DNA of 64,000 nucleotides from Sva-07 sp963707515. Its GTDB lineage: Bacteria > Actinomycetota > Acidimicrobiia > Acidimicrobiales > Ilumatobacteraceae. The position numbers were made by a program, and so were the translations under genes. Location: positions 1,736,001 to 1,800,000 of the forward strand of contig CAVPQI010000001.1 of the NCBI GenBank assembly GCA_963707515.1. The letters are read 5' to 3'. The notes below the pieces were generated by a model. The model was not told where the DNA came from. It worked only from the letters and a program-made list of their open reading frames with translations, and did no database searches. Positions 1 through 8,448 of the stretch are shown here, in pieces (positions within the stretch are counted from its first letter, which is position 1; each line of letters opens with the position of its first letter).

Positions 1-29
1 ATTCCCACGGGGCTCCTCCTGGTGTGCTG

Positions 30-57
30 GTCAGCGTAGCGATCGAGCGACGCTGAC
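30..57. repeat. Inverted repeat upstream of the tel operon
   Basis: Perfect 8-bp arms (GTCAGCGT and ACGCTGAC) around a 12-nt loop, ending 15 bp before the -10 hexamer of the first gene. It could be an operator or the terminator of a gene left of the window. Nothing else is visible in bases 1-72. Confidence 0.35.
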
Positions 58-86
58 GATCGGGGACACCGGTAAGGTTGCCGCGA

Positions 87-842
87 ATGACGAGCTGGGG
101 GCGTGCAGTCGCCAAGTATCCGCCGACGTGGATCGTCGCCGTCATCGTCGCCGCCACGGTGTGGCTGTTCCTCGAGCTGCTCGACCCGCCGGCCGTGCTC
201 GTCGTCGTCCTCGTGGTGCTCGCCGTCGTCGCCGTCGCCGCCTGGCCGCTGGCGATGTCGGCGACGGGCACGCTCGCCAAGTTGCAGTTCGAGGTCCCAC
301 GCGTCGACGAGGTCGACCCGCAGGAGATCGCCGAGCTGCGCGTCCGCCTCGCCACGCTCACCGACACGCAACCCGTCGAGCAGCTCGACGCGCTCGTGCA
401 GAAGCGGCAGAGCCTGATCGGCGTGTTGCAGCGCCGCCTCGACGCCGGTGAGATGACGTACGCCCGGTACCTGGCGACGTCGCAGCAGGTGTTCGCTGCG
501 GCCCTCGACAACCTCCATGAGATCGCCGTCGCCAACGACAGCATCAGCACCATCGACGAGGGCTACATCGACCGTCGCCTCGCCGAGCTCGACGACGACG
601 ACAGCGACCCCGAATCGGCCGTACGCGAACGCGAGACGCTGCAGCGACGTCGCGACATGCGGACCGCCCAGCGCCGGCGGATCGCCCAGTTCCTGGCCCA
701 GAACGAGTCGGCACTGACCGCCCTCGATCGCACGACGACCGCCCTCGCCGACGTCCCGATCGGCAAGAAGCCCGAAGACGCCGAAGCGGCGATGGCGGCG
801 CTCGAGGCGCTGGCTGCACGCACCTCCGACTACGCCAACTAG
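87..842 (+). CDS. TelA-associated membrane protein with coiled-coil tail
   Basis: About 251 residues. Two adjacent membrane segments lie near the N-terminus (about residues 10-55, rich in V, A and L), followed by a long charged, helical cytoplasmic region with many E, R, Q and D residues. It directly precedes telA, a position often held by XpaC-like proteins in other bacteria; similarity to XpaC is an inference from gene order and architecture, not from a clear motif. I chose ATG 87 over TTG 78 because a -10 hexamer TAAGGT sits at 73-78, 8 bases upstream, which would make the message leaderless and rules out the TTG. It is probably the first gene of the four-gene operon ending near 4271. Confidence 0.6.
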   Translation: MTSWGRAVAKYPPTWIVAVIVAATVWLFLELLDPPAVLVVVLVVLAVVAVAAWPLAMSATGTLAKLQFEVPRVDEVDPQEIAELRVRLATLTDTQPVEQLDALVQKRQSLIGVLQRRLDAGEMTYARYLATSQQVFAAALDNLHEIAVANDSISTIDEGYIDRRLAELDDDDSDPESAVRERETLQRRRDMRTAQRRRIAQFLAQNESALTALDRTTTALADVPIGKKPEDAEAAMAALEALAARTSDYAN

Positions 843-881
843 AGATCGCAACCCACATCACGTGACCAACAAAGGACCGAC

Positions 882-2135
882 ATGACCGACGCCGCCGCAC
901 CCACCGCGCCGCAGACCGCCGGACCGACGCCCAACCTCCATCTCGTGCTCGACGTGCCCACGGCACGCGCCGAGATCGAAGCGGTCGAACCGGAGCCGAC
1001 CGACGAGCTCCAGGCCCAGGCGCGGGCGCAGGTCGAGACGCTGCTGTCGATCGATCCGAGCGATCAGGATGCCCGTACGCAGGCGCGCGACGCCGTCGAC
1101 GCGATGGGACGCGACCTGCAGACCCGGTCGGCGACGCGCAGCCGCATGCTGCAGGCGCCGTTGCGCGAGCTGTCCCGTGGCACCGAGGACGGCGGGCCGG
1201 TGGCCAAGTCGCTCTCCGATCTGCGCATCGAGGTGGAGAAGCTCGACCCGACGAGCCTCGACACCGACGCCGGTTGGATGACCCGGCTGCTCGGCAAGGT
1301 CCCCGGCGTCGGCACGCCGCTGAAGCGCTACTTCATGCGCTATGAGAGCTCGCAGACCCAGATCGACGCGATCGTCAAGTCGTTGGAGAAGGGTCGCGAC
1401 CAGCTCAAGCGCGACAACGTCACGCTGACCGACGACCAGAAGCAGATGCGCGAGCTGACCCATGCACTCACCGACCAGATCGCCCTGGCGCAGGCACTCG
1501 ACGCGGCGGTCGTCGAGGCGCTGGCGGCGATGGGTCCCGACGATGCCCGCCGCGGGTTCGTCGAGGAGGACATCCTGTTCGCCCTGCGCCAACGGACGCT
1601 CGACCTGCAACAGCAGCTGGCGGTCAACCAGCAGGGCGTGCTGGCGATCGAGATCATCATCCGCAACAACCGTGAGTTGATCCGCGGCGTCGACCGCGCC
1701 CTCGACGTCACGATCAGCGCCCTCCAGGTCGCCGTCACCGTCGCCCTGGCGCTGGCCCATCAGAAGGTCGTCCTCGACAAGATCGAGGCGATCAACACGA
1801 CGACGTCGGCGATGATCGCCGGCACCGCCGAGCGCCTGAAGACGCAGGGCACGGCGATCCACCAGCAGGCGTCGAGCACGATGCTCGACATGGAGGCGTT
1901 GAAGCAGGCGTTCGCCGACATCGACACGGCGCTCACCGAGATCGCCACCTACCGCCGCGAGGCGCTGCCGGCGATGGCCGGCACGATCCTCGAGCTCGAT
2001 CAGCTCACCGCCGATACCGAGGCGGCGATCACGCAGATGGAGAGCGGACGGGCGGCGACGACCCGCCTCGAGACCGGTGGCACCGTCGATGTCGGCGAGA
2101 TCACGGCGGCGCCCGCGAGCGAGGCCACCGAATGA
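882..2135 (+). CDS. telA: TelA/KlaA-family toxic anion resistance protein
   Basis: 417 residues, close to the usual length of the TelA family (PF05816), almost wholly alpha-helical and without membrane segments. The central and C-terminal parts show the family pattern: arginine-rich helices followed by an IIRNNRELIRGVDRALDVT-type stretch and an alanine/valine-rich helix ending in a KVVLDKIEAIN-type motif. TelA proteins are linked to tellurite and cell-envelope stress resistance, but the biochemical role is unknown. The start ATG follows AAAGGA at a normal distance. The stop overlaps the start of the next gene (ATGA at 2132-2135), so the two are translationally coupled. The likely role is an intracellular partner of the membrane and lipoprotein neighbours. 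Confidence 0.85.
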   Translation: MTDAAAPTAPQTAGPTPNLHLVLDVPTARAEIEAVEPEPTDELQAQARAQVETLLSIDPSDQDARTQARDAVDAMGRDLQTRSATRSRMLQAPLRELSRGTEDGGPVAKSLSDLRIEVEKLDPTSLDTDAGWMTRLLGKVPGVGTPLKRYFMRYESSQTQIDAIVKSLEKGRDQLKRDNVTLTDDQKQMRELTHALTDQIALAQALDAAVVEALAAMGPDDARRGFVEEDILFALRQRTLDLQQQLAVNQQGVLAIEIIIRNNRELIRGVDRALDVTISALQVAVTVALALAHQKVVLDKIEAINTTTSAMIAGTAERLKTQGTAIHQQASSTMLDMEALKQAFADIDTALTEIATYRREALPAMAGTILELDQLTADTEAAITQMESGRAATTRLETGGTVDVGEITAAPASEATE

Positions 2136-3841
2136 GGCGCCAACTGCGTCGCCGGCACCGCGCCGGCATCATCCTCACCGCCGGCGTGCTGGCGTTCGTC
2201 GCTGCCGCGTGCGGCTCGTCGTCGGACCGCGGTAGCGAGCCGATCGACGAAGCGGACGCGCTCGCCCAGCTCGACGAGCTGGCCGACGACATCGGCTGGA
2301 TCGACAACCCGGTCACCCGCACCGCGTCGATCCCACCGCCGACCGGTGGCGACCTCGCCGCCACCCTGCCACCGCTCGATCAGTTCCCGCTGTCCGCCGA
2401 GGCGCCGCCCGGCACCGACGAGGTGATCGAGGTCTGGTCGTCGACGGAGAAGTCCGGCGAGGGCACCGACGGCTGGATGCGCGAGGTCGCCGAGGACTTC
2501 AACCGCGCCGGTGTCACGCTCGCCGACGGTCGGTCCGTCGGCGTCGACCTGCGCTACATCGCCTCGGGTACCGGCTACCAGTTCATCGCCCGCGGCGACG
2601 AGCTGCCACAGGCCTTCACGCCCTCCAACGAGTTGTGGACCGAGATGGCCGCCGTCTACCAGCCGCTCACCGAGGTCCGCCCGTCGACGGTGCAGAACGT
2701 CGCCGGCATCGTGATGAAGGACGAGACCGCCGAGGAGCTGCGCGCCGCGTACGGCGAGCTGACCCCCGAGAACCTCGTCGACGCCGTCATCGCCGGCGAC
2801 CTGGTGATGGGCTACACCGACCCGTTCGCCTCGAGCACCGGGCTCAACTTCCTGCTCACGGTGCTCGACAGCATCGCCGACGGCGACCAGGCGCGGCTGG
2901 CCGACCCCGACGTCGCCAGCGTGTTCGAACAGTTCCAGCGGCAGGTGCCGTTCGTCGCCCTGACCACGCTGCAGATGCGCGACTCGGTCGCCAACGACAC
3001 CGGCACGCTCGACACGTTCGTGATGGAGTGGCAGACCTACTCGAACACCGACTCGCTCGACTCCGGTTACGAGTTCGTGCCGTTCGGCGTGCGGCACGAC
3101 AACCCGCTCTACGCCGTCGGCAGCCTCACCCCCGAGCAGAGCGAGGCGCTCGAGCTCTTCGCCCAGTTCGCCGAGCAGCCCGAGTACGTCGAGTCGGCGG
3201 CCGAGTTCGGCTTCGACCCCGAGCCGTTCGAGCCGACGGTCGAGACGCCCGACGGGGAGACGCTGATCGACGTCCAGAACGTCTGGAAGGACAAGAAGGA
3301 CGGCGGCCGGCCGGTGTCGACCGTGTTCGTCGTCGATGTCAGCGGCTCGATGGAGGGCACGCGGATCGACGCCGTGCGCGAAGCGATGCTGTCGGCGCGC
3401 GAGTTCATCAAGCCAGAGACCAGGGTCGGTGTCGTCGAGTTCAACGACACCGCCGCCAAGCGCCTCGAGGTGGCCGAGTTCGATCTCAACCAGCAGGGTC
3501 GGTACGCGGCGATCGCCGAGGACCTCAGCCCCGGTGGTGGCACGGCGATGTACGACGGCATCGTCCTCGGGTTGCAGATGCTCGCCGAACAGAAGGCGGT
3601 CGAACCCGATCTGAAGACGATCCTCGTCGTCCTCACCGACGGCATGACGACCGACGGCGTGAGCTTCGACGACGTCGATCAGGTCATCTCCGGCCTGCGC
3701 GTACCGATCTACACCGTCGGGTTCGAGGCCGATCTCGACGAGCTCGGCCGCGTGTCGTCGCTGGTCGAGGCGGCGAGCATCAACGCCAGCGAGGAGGACG
3801 TCGAGTTCAAGATCGCCGCGCTGTTCAACGCCGGCGGCTGA
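2132..3841 (+). CDS. Lipoprotein with solute-binding-like region and C-terminal VWA domain
   Basis: 569 residues. An Arg-rich N-terminus and hydrophobic stretch end in a lipobox with Cys at residue 27 (FVAAAC), so it should be lipidated and anchored outside the membrane. Residues about 85-370 resemble a periplasmic solute-binding fold; residues about 398-565 form a von Willebrand factor A domain with a complete MIDAS: DVSGS at 402-406, Thr 471 in GGTAMYDG and Asp 503 in LTDG. Such domains bind divalent metal and mediate protein contacts. It is coupled to telA by an ATGA overlap. The combination suggests an extracellular sensor or assembly factor working with TelA; the ligand is unknown. Confidence 0.8.
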   Translation: MRRQLRRRHRAGIILTAGVLAFVAAACGSSSDRGSEPIDEADALAQLDELADDIGWIDNPVTRTASIPPPTGGDLAATLPPLDQFPLSAEAPPGTDEVIEVWSSTEKSGEGTDGWMREVAEDFNRAGVTLADGRSVGVDLRYIASGTGYQFIARGDELPQAFTPSNELWTEMAAVYQPLTEVRPSTVQNVAGIVMKDETAEELRAAYGELTPENLVDAVIAGDLVMGYTDPFASSTGLNFLLTVLDSIADGDQARLADPDVASVFEQFQRQVPFVALTTLQMRDSVANDTGTLDTFVMEWQTYSNTDSLDSGYEFVPFGVRHDNPLYAVGSLTPEQSEALELFAQFAEQPEYVESAAEFGFDPEPFEPTVETPDGETLIDVQNVWKDKKDGGRPVSTVFVVDVSGSMEGTRIDAVREAMLSAREFIKPETRVGVVEFNDTAAKRLEVAEFDLNQQGRYAAIAEDLSPGGGTAMYDGIVLGLQMLAEQKAVEPDLKTILVVLTDGMTTDGVSFDDVDQVISGLRVPIYTVGFEADLDELGRVSSLVEAASINASEEDVEFKIAALFNAGG

Positions 3842-3857
3842 GCCCGATGATCGATCG

Positions 3858-4271
3858 ATGAAGGCCTTCGGGATCTGGTTGGCGATCGTCGCCGTGGTGT
3901 TCGGCGTCTACGCGCTGGTCACCATCTCGTTGCGCGAGACCACCCAGGTCTACGTCTTCGTCGACAGCTCGAACCAGATGGCGACCAAGAGCAGTGCGCT
4001 GCGCCGCGAGCTCGGCGAACTGAACGACCGCGAGCGCACCGAGTTCGCCCTCGCCGCCGGTCAGGACTTCAGCGGCGCCGAGCTCGTTCACGGGTGGCAG
4101 GAGGAACTCGCGCTCCCGGCCGATCAGGGCTTCTTCGGTCCGTGCTCGTTCGACGACGCGGCCTCGTTCCCCGAGGCGAGCGACGCCGACGAGCGGATCC
4201 TCGTCACCGTCGCCGGCAACCGCTGCGACACCTCGGCCCTCACCGACTGGCAGATCATCGAGCTCGACTAA
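3858..4271 (+). CDS. Small membrane-anchored protein of the tel operon
   Basis: 137 residues with one N-terminal membrane segment (about residues 5-25) and an extracytoplasmic domain. The domain begins with QVYVFVDSSNQM, which resembles the opening strand of a VWA-like fold but lacks a full DxSxS motif, and it has two cysteines that could pair. It starts 16 bases after the stop of the VWA lipoprotein and ends at a strong hairpin, so it is the last gene of the operon. I do not recognise a family. It may help hold the neighbouring lipoprotein or TelA at the membrane. Confidence 0.6.
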   Translation: MKAFGIWLAIVAVVFGVYALVTISLRETTQVYVFVDSSNQMATKSSALRRELGELNDRERTEFALAAGQDFSGAELVHGWQEELALPADQGFFGPCSFDDAASFPEASDADERILVTVAGNRCDTSALTDWQIIELD

Positions 4272-4306
4272 CGAACGTTCGGGGCCCGTCCCCGATCGTT
4301 CGTTAG
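4268..4306 (+). terminator. Hairpin at the end of the tel operon, overlapping the dut promoter
   Basis: Arms of 17 bp (4268-4284 and 4290-4306) with one mismatch and a 5-nt loop CCCGT. The left arm contains the stop codon of the last tel-operon gene, and the right arm enters the -10 hexamer of dut (TAGTGT, 4304-4309). There is no T-run, which is common for actinobacterial terminators. It may also act as an operator for dut. Confidence 0.6.
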
Positions 4307-4317
4307 TGTCCGGCACC

Positions 4318-4755
4318 GTGAGCCTGCCGGTCCCGATCGTCCAACTCGACCCCGATCTCCCGTTGCCCGCCTACGCCCACGAGGGCGATGCCGGACTCGA
4401 CCTGTTCGCCCGTGAGGCGGCGACGCTCGCTGCCGGTGGTGGACGGGCGCTCGTGCCGACGGGCATCGCCATCGCCATCCCGATGGGCCACGGCGGCTTC
4501 GTCCTCCCGCGTAGCGGCATGGCGGTGAAGCACGGCATCAGCGTGGTCAACGGTCCCGGCCTGATCGACGCCGCCTACCGCGGCGAGATCAAGGTCGTGC
4601 TGATCAACACCGACCCGACCACGGACTACACCGTCGAGCGCGGTGACCGCATCGCCCAGCTCGTCATCCAGCGCGTCGAGTCGGTCGCCTGGCAGGTCGT
4701 CGACTCGCTCGACGGCGTCGACCGCGGCGGCGGCTTCGGCCACTCCGGACGCTGA
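4318..4755 (+). CDS. dut: dUTP diphosphatase
   Basis: 145 residues, normal for the trimeric dUTPase family. It hydrolyses dUTP to dUMP and pyrophosphate, keeping uracil out of DNA and feeding dTMP synthesis. All five motifs are visible: DAGLDL (I), PRSGMAVKHGI (II), GLIDAAYRGEIKV (III), RGDRIAQLVIQ (IV) and the C-terminal GGGFGHSGR (V), a slightly altered GFGSTG loop. I prefer GTG 4318 to GTG 4306 because a -10 hexamer TAGTGT lies at 4304-4309, 8 bases upstream, and would overlap the earlier codon; the shorter N-terminus (SLPVPIVQLDPDLPLP) also fits mycobacterial Dut. It is a single gene facing the converging Nudix gene. Confidence 0.93.
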   Translation: MSLPVPIVQLDPDLPLPAYAHEGDAGLDLFAREAATLAAGGGRALVPTGIAIAIPMGHGGFVLPRSGMAVKHGISVVNGPGLIDAAYRGEIKVVLINTDPTTDYTVERGDRIAQLVIQRVESVAWQVVDSLDGVDRGGGFGHSGR

Positions 4756-4759
4756 CGCG

Positions 4760-5482
4760 TCACTTCCAGGCGAAGACCGGCTGCTCGAAGTCGGCGACGC
4801 GCTCGTCGGCCCGGCCGTCGAGGCCGACCCAGCGGAACTGCACGAGCAGCGCGCCGGTCGGGGCGTGGATCAGATCGCCGCCGAGCGGTACCTGGACGAC
4901 CGGCCGCTCGCTCTCGGGGATCGTCACGAACCGCGGCGAGTCGTCGCGGGTCAGTTCGTGCAGCCCGATGCGGTAGGCGGCGAGCACCTCGTCGGGGTTC
5001 GGGGCCAGGTGGGCGTCGGGGCCGCCCCACACGACCACCGGCGTGATCACGTAGCCCGAGCGGGTGGCGTAGTCGTCGAGCACCCCGAGCACGGCATCGT
5101 CACCGAGCCGCAACCCGACCTCCTCGTCGGTCTCCCGCAGCGCCGCCTCGATCGGCGACTCACCGGGGTCGAGCCGGCCTCCCGGCAGCGCCCACTGCGA
5201 GGCATGCGAGTTGAGGCCGGCGCTGCGCCGGCAGAGGACGAACGAGGCGCCGCCCGCCACCCCGGCCATCCTGCCGTCGAGTCCGGACACGTCGGACGGG
5301 ATCACGGTCAGGTCGTCCGCGGACGCCCGGTGCGGATCGTCGGAATCGGACCCGGCGACCGAGTCGACCACGACGATCGCCACCGCCGCGTGTCGCCGGT
5401 CGTCGAGGTCGAGTGCGAGCCGTTGGTGGCGGCCGATGTTGTCGGCGATCCGCTCGCGCAATCGGTCGTCGTAGGGGATCAT
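4760..5482 (-). CDS. Nudix hydrolase
   Basis: 240 residues. The C-terminal half holds a Nudix box (GGRLDPGESPIEAALRETDE followed by EVGL) that fits GX5EX7REUXEEXGU apart from Thr at the hydrophobic position. Surrounding sequence (FVLCRRSAGLNSHASQWALP) resembles CoA pyrophosphatase/NUDT-type enzymes, but the substrate cannot be named. The N-terminal 60 residues carry a strand-rich region of unknown role. Its ATG overlaps the stop of the znuC reading frame (ATGA, 5479-5482), so it is likely co-transcribed with znuC and could be under zinc control. Confidence 0.85.
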   Translation of the reverse strand: MIPYDDRLRERIADNIGRHQRLALDLDDRRHAAVAIVVVDSVAGSDSDDPHRASADDLTVIPSDVSGLDGRMAGVAGGASFVLCRRSAGLNSHASQWALPGGRLDPGESPIEAALRETDEEVGLRLGDDAVLGVLDDYATRSGYVITPVVVWGGPDAHLAPNPDEVLAAYRIGLHELTRDDSPRFVTIPESERPVVQVPLGGDLIHAPTGALLVQFRWVGLDGRADERVADFEQPVFAWK

Positions 5483-6380
5483 GCGGTTGCTCCGGTCGCC
5501 GGCGGGTCGTCCGCCAGGTCGTGATGGTGGTCGTGGTCGGGCAGGTGCAGGTGGCGGTGCCCGAGGTCGTCGTGATGGGCGGCGTCGGCCGCCTGGCCAT
5601 GGTCATGGTCGTGGTGACCGTGGTCGTCGACGATCACGGCGCCGCCGCCGATGTCGAGCACGCGGCTGCCGAACGCCATCGTCAGGTACTCCGGACGGAG
5701 GACCTCGGACGGCGGTCCGTCGGCGACGACACAGCCGGCGAGGAGCACCACCCGGGCGGCCCGCTTCGCCTCTTCCAGGTGGTGGGTGGAGAACACGACG
5801 GTCGCACCGCGGCGGTCTCCTCGTCGACGAGTCGCAGGATGGTCTCCTGACTCGGGATGTCGAGGCCGGTGATCGGTTCGTCGAGCAGCAGCAGGTCCGG
5901 CGGCCCGATCAGCGACTGGGCGACGAGCACCCGTTGGCGCTGGCCGCCTGACAGCGCACCGTACGGCCGCGACATCAGTTCGGACACCCCGAGACGAGCG
6001 GCGACGTCGGCGATCTCTCGCCGGTCGGCGGCGGTGATCCGACCCAACAGACCGCGACGCCGGTAGCACCCCATCCGCAGCACCTCCGACACCGGGATCG
6101 GCAGCCACTGGTGGTGATGGTGCTGCTGGGCGACGAAGGCAACGGCGTCGTTGACGCGCCACACGCTCCCCGACGTCGGTGTCACGAGACCGGCGAGCAA
6201 CTTGAGCATCGTGCTCTTGCCGCTGCCGTTGGCGCCGACGAGGGCGACGGACGTGCCGCGCTCGAACGTCATCGTCGTCCGGTCGAGCGCCATCAGATCG
6301 CCGTACCGGAACTGGACACCGTCGAACGTCGCCGCCACCCCTGTCGCTTTCGACGGTTCGGCGCGTGCCGGCACGTTCAC
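5479..6380 (-). pseudogene. znuC: Zinc ABC transporter ATPase, frameshifted
   Basis: ATP-binding subunit of a zinc/manganese importer. From GTG 6380 the first frame reads Walker A (GANGSGKST), a His-rich Q-loop region (AQQHHHHQW), the signature LSGGQRQRV and Walker B (LLLLDEP). At about 5808-5814 the frame breaks. The expected continuation, RGATVVFSTHHLEEAKRAA with the switch His, is in another frame and runs to 5479, where the tail is strikingly His/Asp-rich (HGHHDHDHG and LHLPDHDHHHD), probably a zinc-binding extension. One base missing from a run of C on the coding strand explains the break. It may be a sequencing error or a true mutation. -10 TAGCAT lies 7 bases before GTG 6380. Confidence 0.82.
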
Positions 6381-6387
6381 CTCGCCG

Positions 6388-6435
6388 ATGCTATCCCGGG
6401 GTTGGAATGAGAATCGTTCTCACTAGAATGGCGAC
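6388..6435. promoter_or_regulatory. Divergent znuC/znuA promoters with a Zur-type box
   Basis: A 15-bp Fur-family palindrome, TGAGAATCGTTCTCA, lies at 6408-6422. On the plus strand a -10 hexamer TAGAAT (6424-6429) sits 6 bases before the GTG of znuA; on the minus strand TAGCAT (6388-6393) sits 7 bases before the GTG of znuC. One dimer site would therefore block both promoters. A Fur-family regulator gene is 2 kb away at 8449-8913, the natural candidate to bind here in the presence of zinc. Confidence 0.8.
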
Positions 6436-7497
6436 GTGCTCTCCCGCCGCACACTCGTCTGCCCTCCCCGGCGCACACTGGTCCGCACACTCGCCCGATC
6501 GCTGGGGATCGGTGTCGTCGCCACCGTGGCGCTCGCCGCCTGCGGCTCCGCCGCCGACGATGCCGAGGGCGGTGTCACGGCGTCGACCCCGGACGACGTG
6601 CCGACCGTGCTCGCCACGACGACGGTGTGGGCCGACGTCACCCGCAACGTCGGCTGCAACAACCTCGTCGCGGTCGACACGCTGATGCCTGCCGGCACCG
6701 ACCCCCATGGGTTCGAACCCTCGCTGCGGGATCGGGAGCGGATGGGCGATGCCGACGTGATCGTCGCCAACGGGCTCGGGCTCGAGGAGGCGCTGGCGGA
6801 CCCGATCGCCGCCGTGGAATCCGACGGTGTCACGGTCGTCCGCGTCGGCGACCACGTCGACGTCCTCGACGTCACGGCCGACGATCACGACACCGACGAC
6901 AGCCACGACGAGGACAGCCACGACGAGGACGGTCACGGCGGAGACAGCCACGACGAGGACAGCCACGACGGGGCAGATCCGCACGTGTGGTTCGACCCGC
7001 TGCGTGTCGCCGGCGCACTGCCGGCGATCGGCGACGCGCTCGTCGAGGCGGGTGCCGACCGCGAGGCCGTCGATGCCTGCATCGCGGCCTACACCGACGA
7101 GCTGACGGCACTCGATGCCGAGCTCGCCGCGGTCGTTGCCGAGCTGGCGGACGACCGACGTCTGCTGGTCACCAACCACCACTCCCTCGGCTACTTCGCC
7201 GACCGCTACGGCTTCGAGGTCATCGGTACCGTCATCCCGTCGGCGACATCGCTGGCGTCGACCAACCCGGCCGACCTCGAGCGGCTCGCCGCGCAGATCA
7301 CCGCGGCGGGCGTACCGGCGATCTTTGCCGAGACGCAGCACTCCTCCGAGGACACCGAGGCGCTCGCCGACCGACTCGACGGCGTCGAGGTGGTGACGCT
7401 GCAGACCGACACGCTCGGCAAACCCGGCAGCGACACCGCAACCTACGTCGGTTGGCTGCGAGCGACCACGCAACAGATCATCGACGCCCTGTCCTGA
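6436..7497 (+). CDS. znuA: Zinc-binding lipoprotein of ABC importer
   Basis: 353 residues. Signal peptide with lipobox VALAAC, Cys 36. Family features: an N-terminal TTTVWADVTRNVGC strand, DPHGFEPS with the first metal-ligand His, a Asp/His/Ser-rich loop (about residues 148-178) typical of zinc rather than manganese binding proteins, then DPHVWFDP, NHHSLGYFADRYGF and FAETQHSSEDTEAL, which contain further metal-site residues. It delivers Zn2+ to the membrane complex. GTG 6436 is supported by -10 TAGAAT 6 bases upstream, immediately after the Zur-type box. It is divergent from znuC and 20 bases before znuB. Confidence 0.92.
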   Translation: MLSRRTLVCPPRRTLVRTLARSLGIGVVATVALAACGSAADDAEGGVTASTPDDVPTVLATTTVWADVTRNVGCNNLVAVDTLMPAGTDPHGFEPSLRDRERMGDADVIVANGLGLEEALADPIAAVESDGVTVVRVGDHVDVLDVTADDHDTDDSHDEDSHDEDGHGGDSHDEDSHDGADPHVWFDPLRVAGALPAIGDALVEAGADREAVDACIAAYTDELTALDAELAAVVAELADDRRLLVTNHHSLGYFADRYGFEVIGTVIPSATSLASTNPADLERLAAQITAAGVPAIFAETQHSSEDTEALADRLDGVEVVTLQTDTLGKPGSDTATYVGWLRATTQQIIDALS

Positions 7498-7517
7498 CGC
7501 CTGCGTAACGTTGCGCC

Positions 7518-8417
7518 GTGCAGTTCGTGACCGATCCCTGGACATGGTGGATCGAACCGTTCGCCAACAACGAGTTCATGCGCACGGCGCTGATCGCCGC
7601 CGTCCTCACGGTCGTCACGACGTCGGTGGTCGGCACGTGGGTGGTGCTGCGCGGGATGAGCTTCCTCGGCGACGCACTCGCCCACGGCGTGCTTCCCGGC
7701 ATCGCCATCGCCTTCATCCTCGGTGTCAACACGTCGCTCGGCGCGCTCTGCGCGGCGGCCGCGATGGTCGGTGGGATCACCGTAATCCGGCGCACGTCGC
7801 CGCTCCCCGACGACACGTCGATCGGCATCCTCTTCGTCGGCTTCCTGGCGCTCGCCGTCGTCGTCATGTCGAGCCAGCGCTCGTCGTACGTCGGTGACCT
7901 CAACCGCTTCCTGTTCGGCTCGATCACCGGCGTCGACGACGCCGACCTCGTCCGCCAGGCGATCGCCGCGGCGATCGCCGTGGTCGGGGTCGTCGTGCTC
8001 TACCGGGCGTTCCTGGCGATGACGTTCGACGCCTCGCTGGCGAAGATGCTCGGGATGCGGCCGGCGCTGGCGCAGACCGTGCTCCTCGTGCTCGTCGCCG
8101 TGTCGATCGTCGCCTCGTTCGAGTCGGTCGGCAACCTGCTCGTGTTCGCCTTCCTCGTCGCGCCGCCGGCATCGGCGGCGCTCGTCGCCCGGCGGGTGCC
8201 GATGATCATCGTCGTGTCGATCCTCCTCGGGTGCGTCGCGTCGATCATCGGGATCCTGGTCAGCTACCACCACGACAGTGCGACGAGCGCCACGATGGCG
8301 CTCTGCTCGGTGACGATGTTCTTCGTCGTCCTCACCGTCACGACGCTCTGGCAGCGTCTCCGACCCGGCACGAGGGCAACCGCCACGGCAGCGGAGGTTC
8401 CGGCGCCGACGCACTGA
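7518..8417 (+). CDS. znuB: Zinc/manganese ABC transporter permease
   Basis: 299 residues, about eight membrane segments, ABC-3 family (ZnuB/MntB). Characteristic pieces are VVLRGMSFLGDALAHGVLPGIA near the N-terminus and VGNLLVFAFLVAPPASAALVARR near the C-terminus. It forms the membrane channel for ZnuA and ZnuC. A -10 hexamer TAACGT (7506-7511) lies 6 bases before GTG 7518, so it may also have its own leaderless promoter in the short gap after znuA. The predicted product is intact although its ATPase partner is frameshifted. Confidence 0.92.
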   Translation: MQFVTDPWTWWIEPFANNEFMRTALIAAVLTVVTTSVVGTWVVLRGMSFLGDALAHGVLPGIAIAFILGVNTSLGALCAAAAMVGGITVIRRTSPLPDDTSIGILFVGFLALAVVVMSSQRSSYVGDLNRFLFGSITGVDDADLVRQAIAAAIAVVGVVVLYRAFLAMTFDASLAKMLGMRPALAQTVLLVLVAVSIVASFESVGNLLVFAFLVAPPASAALVARRVPMIIVVSILLGCVASIIGILVSYHHDSATSATMALCSVTMFFVVLTVTTLWQRLRPGTRATATAAEVPAPTH

Positions 8418-8429
8418 ATGCGTCGGCGC
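8403..8429. terminator. Bidirectional hairpin between znuB and zur
   Basis: Perfect 11-bp arms (8403-8413, 8419-8429) with a 5-nt loop CTGAA. The left arm covers the last codons of znuB and its TGA. It lies between convergent genes and has no T-run. Confidence 0.6.
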
Positions 8430-8448
8430 GGCCATCACACTGGCGGGG

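Noticed and set aside
858..1862. Long reading frame antisense to telA
   Set aside because: Shadow frame caused by high GC at third codon positions; it is rich in Arg, Asp and Gly and has no domain, while the plus frame is clearly TelA.
6890..6990. GACAGCCACGACGAGGAC-type DNA repeats in znuA
   Set aside because: Explained by the His/Asp-rich loop of the zinc-binding protein; a coding feature, not an element.
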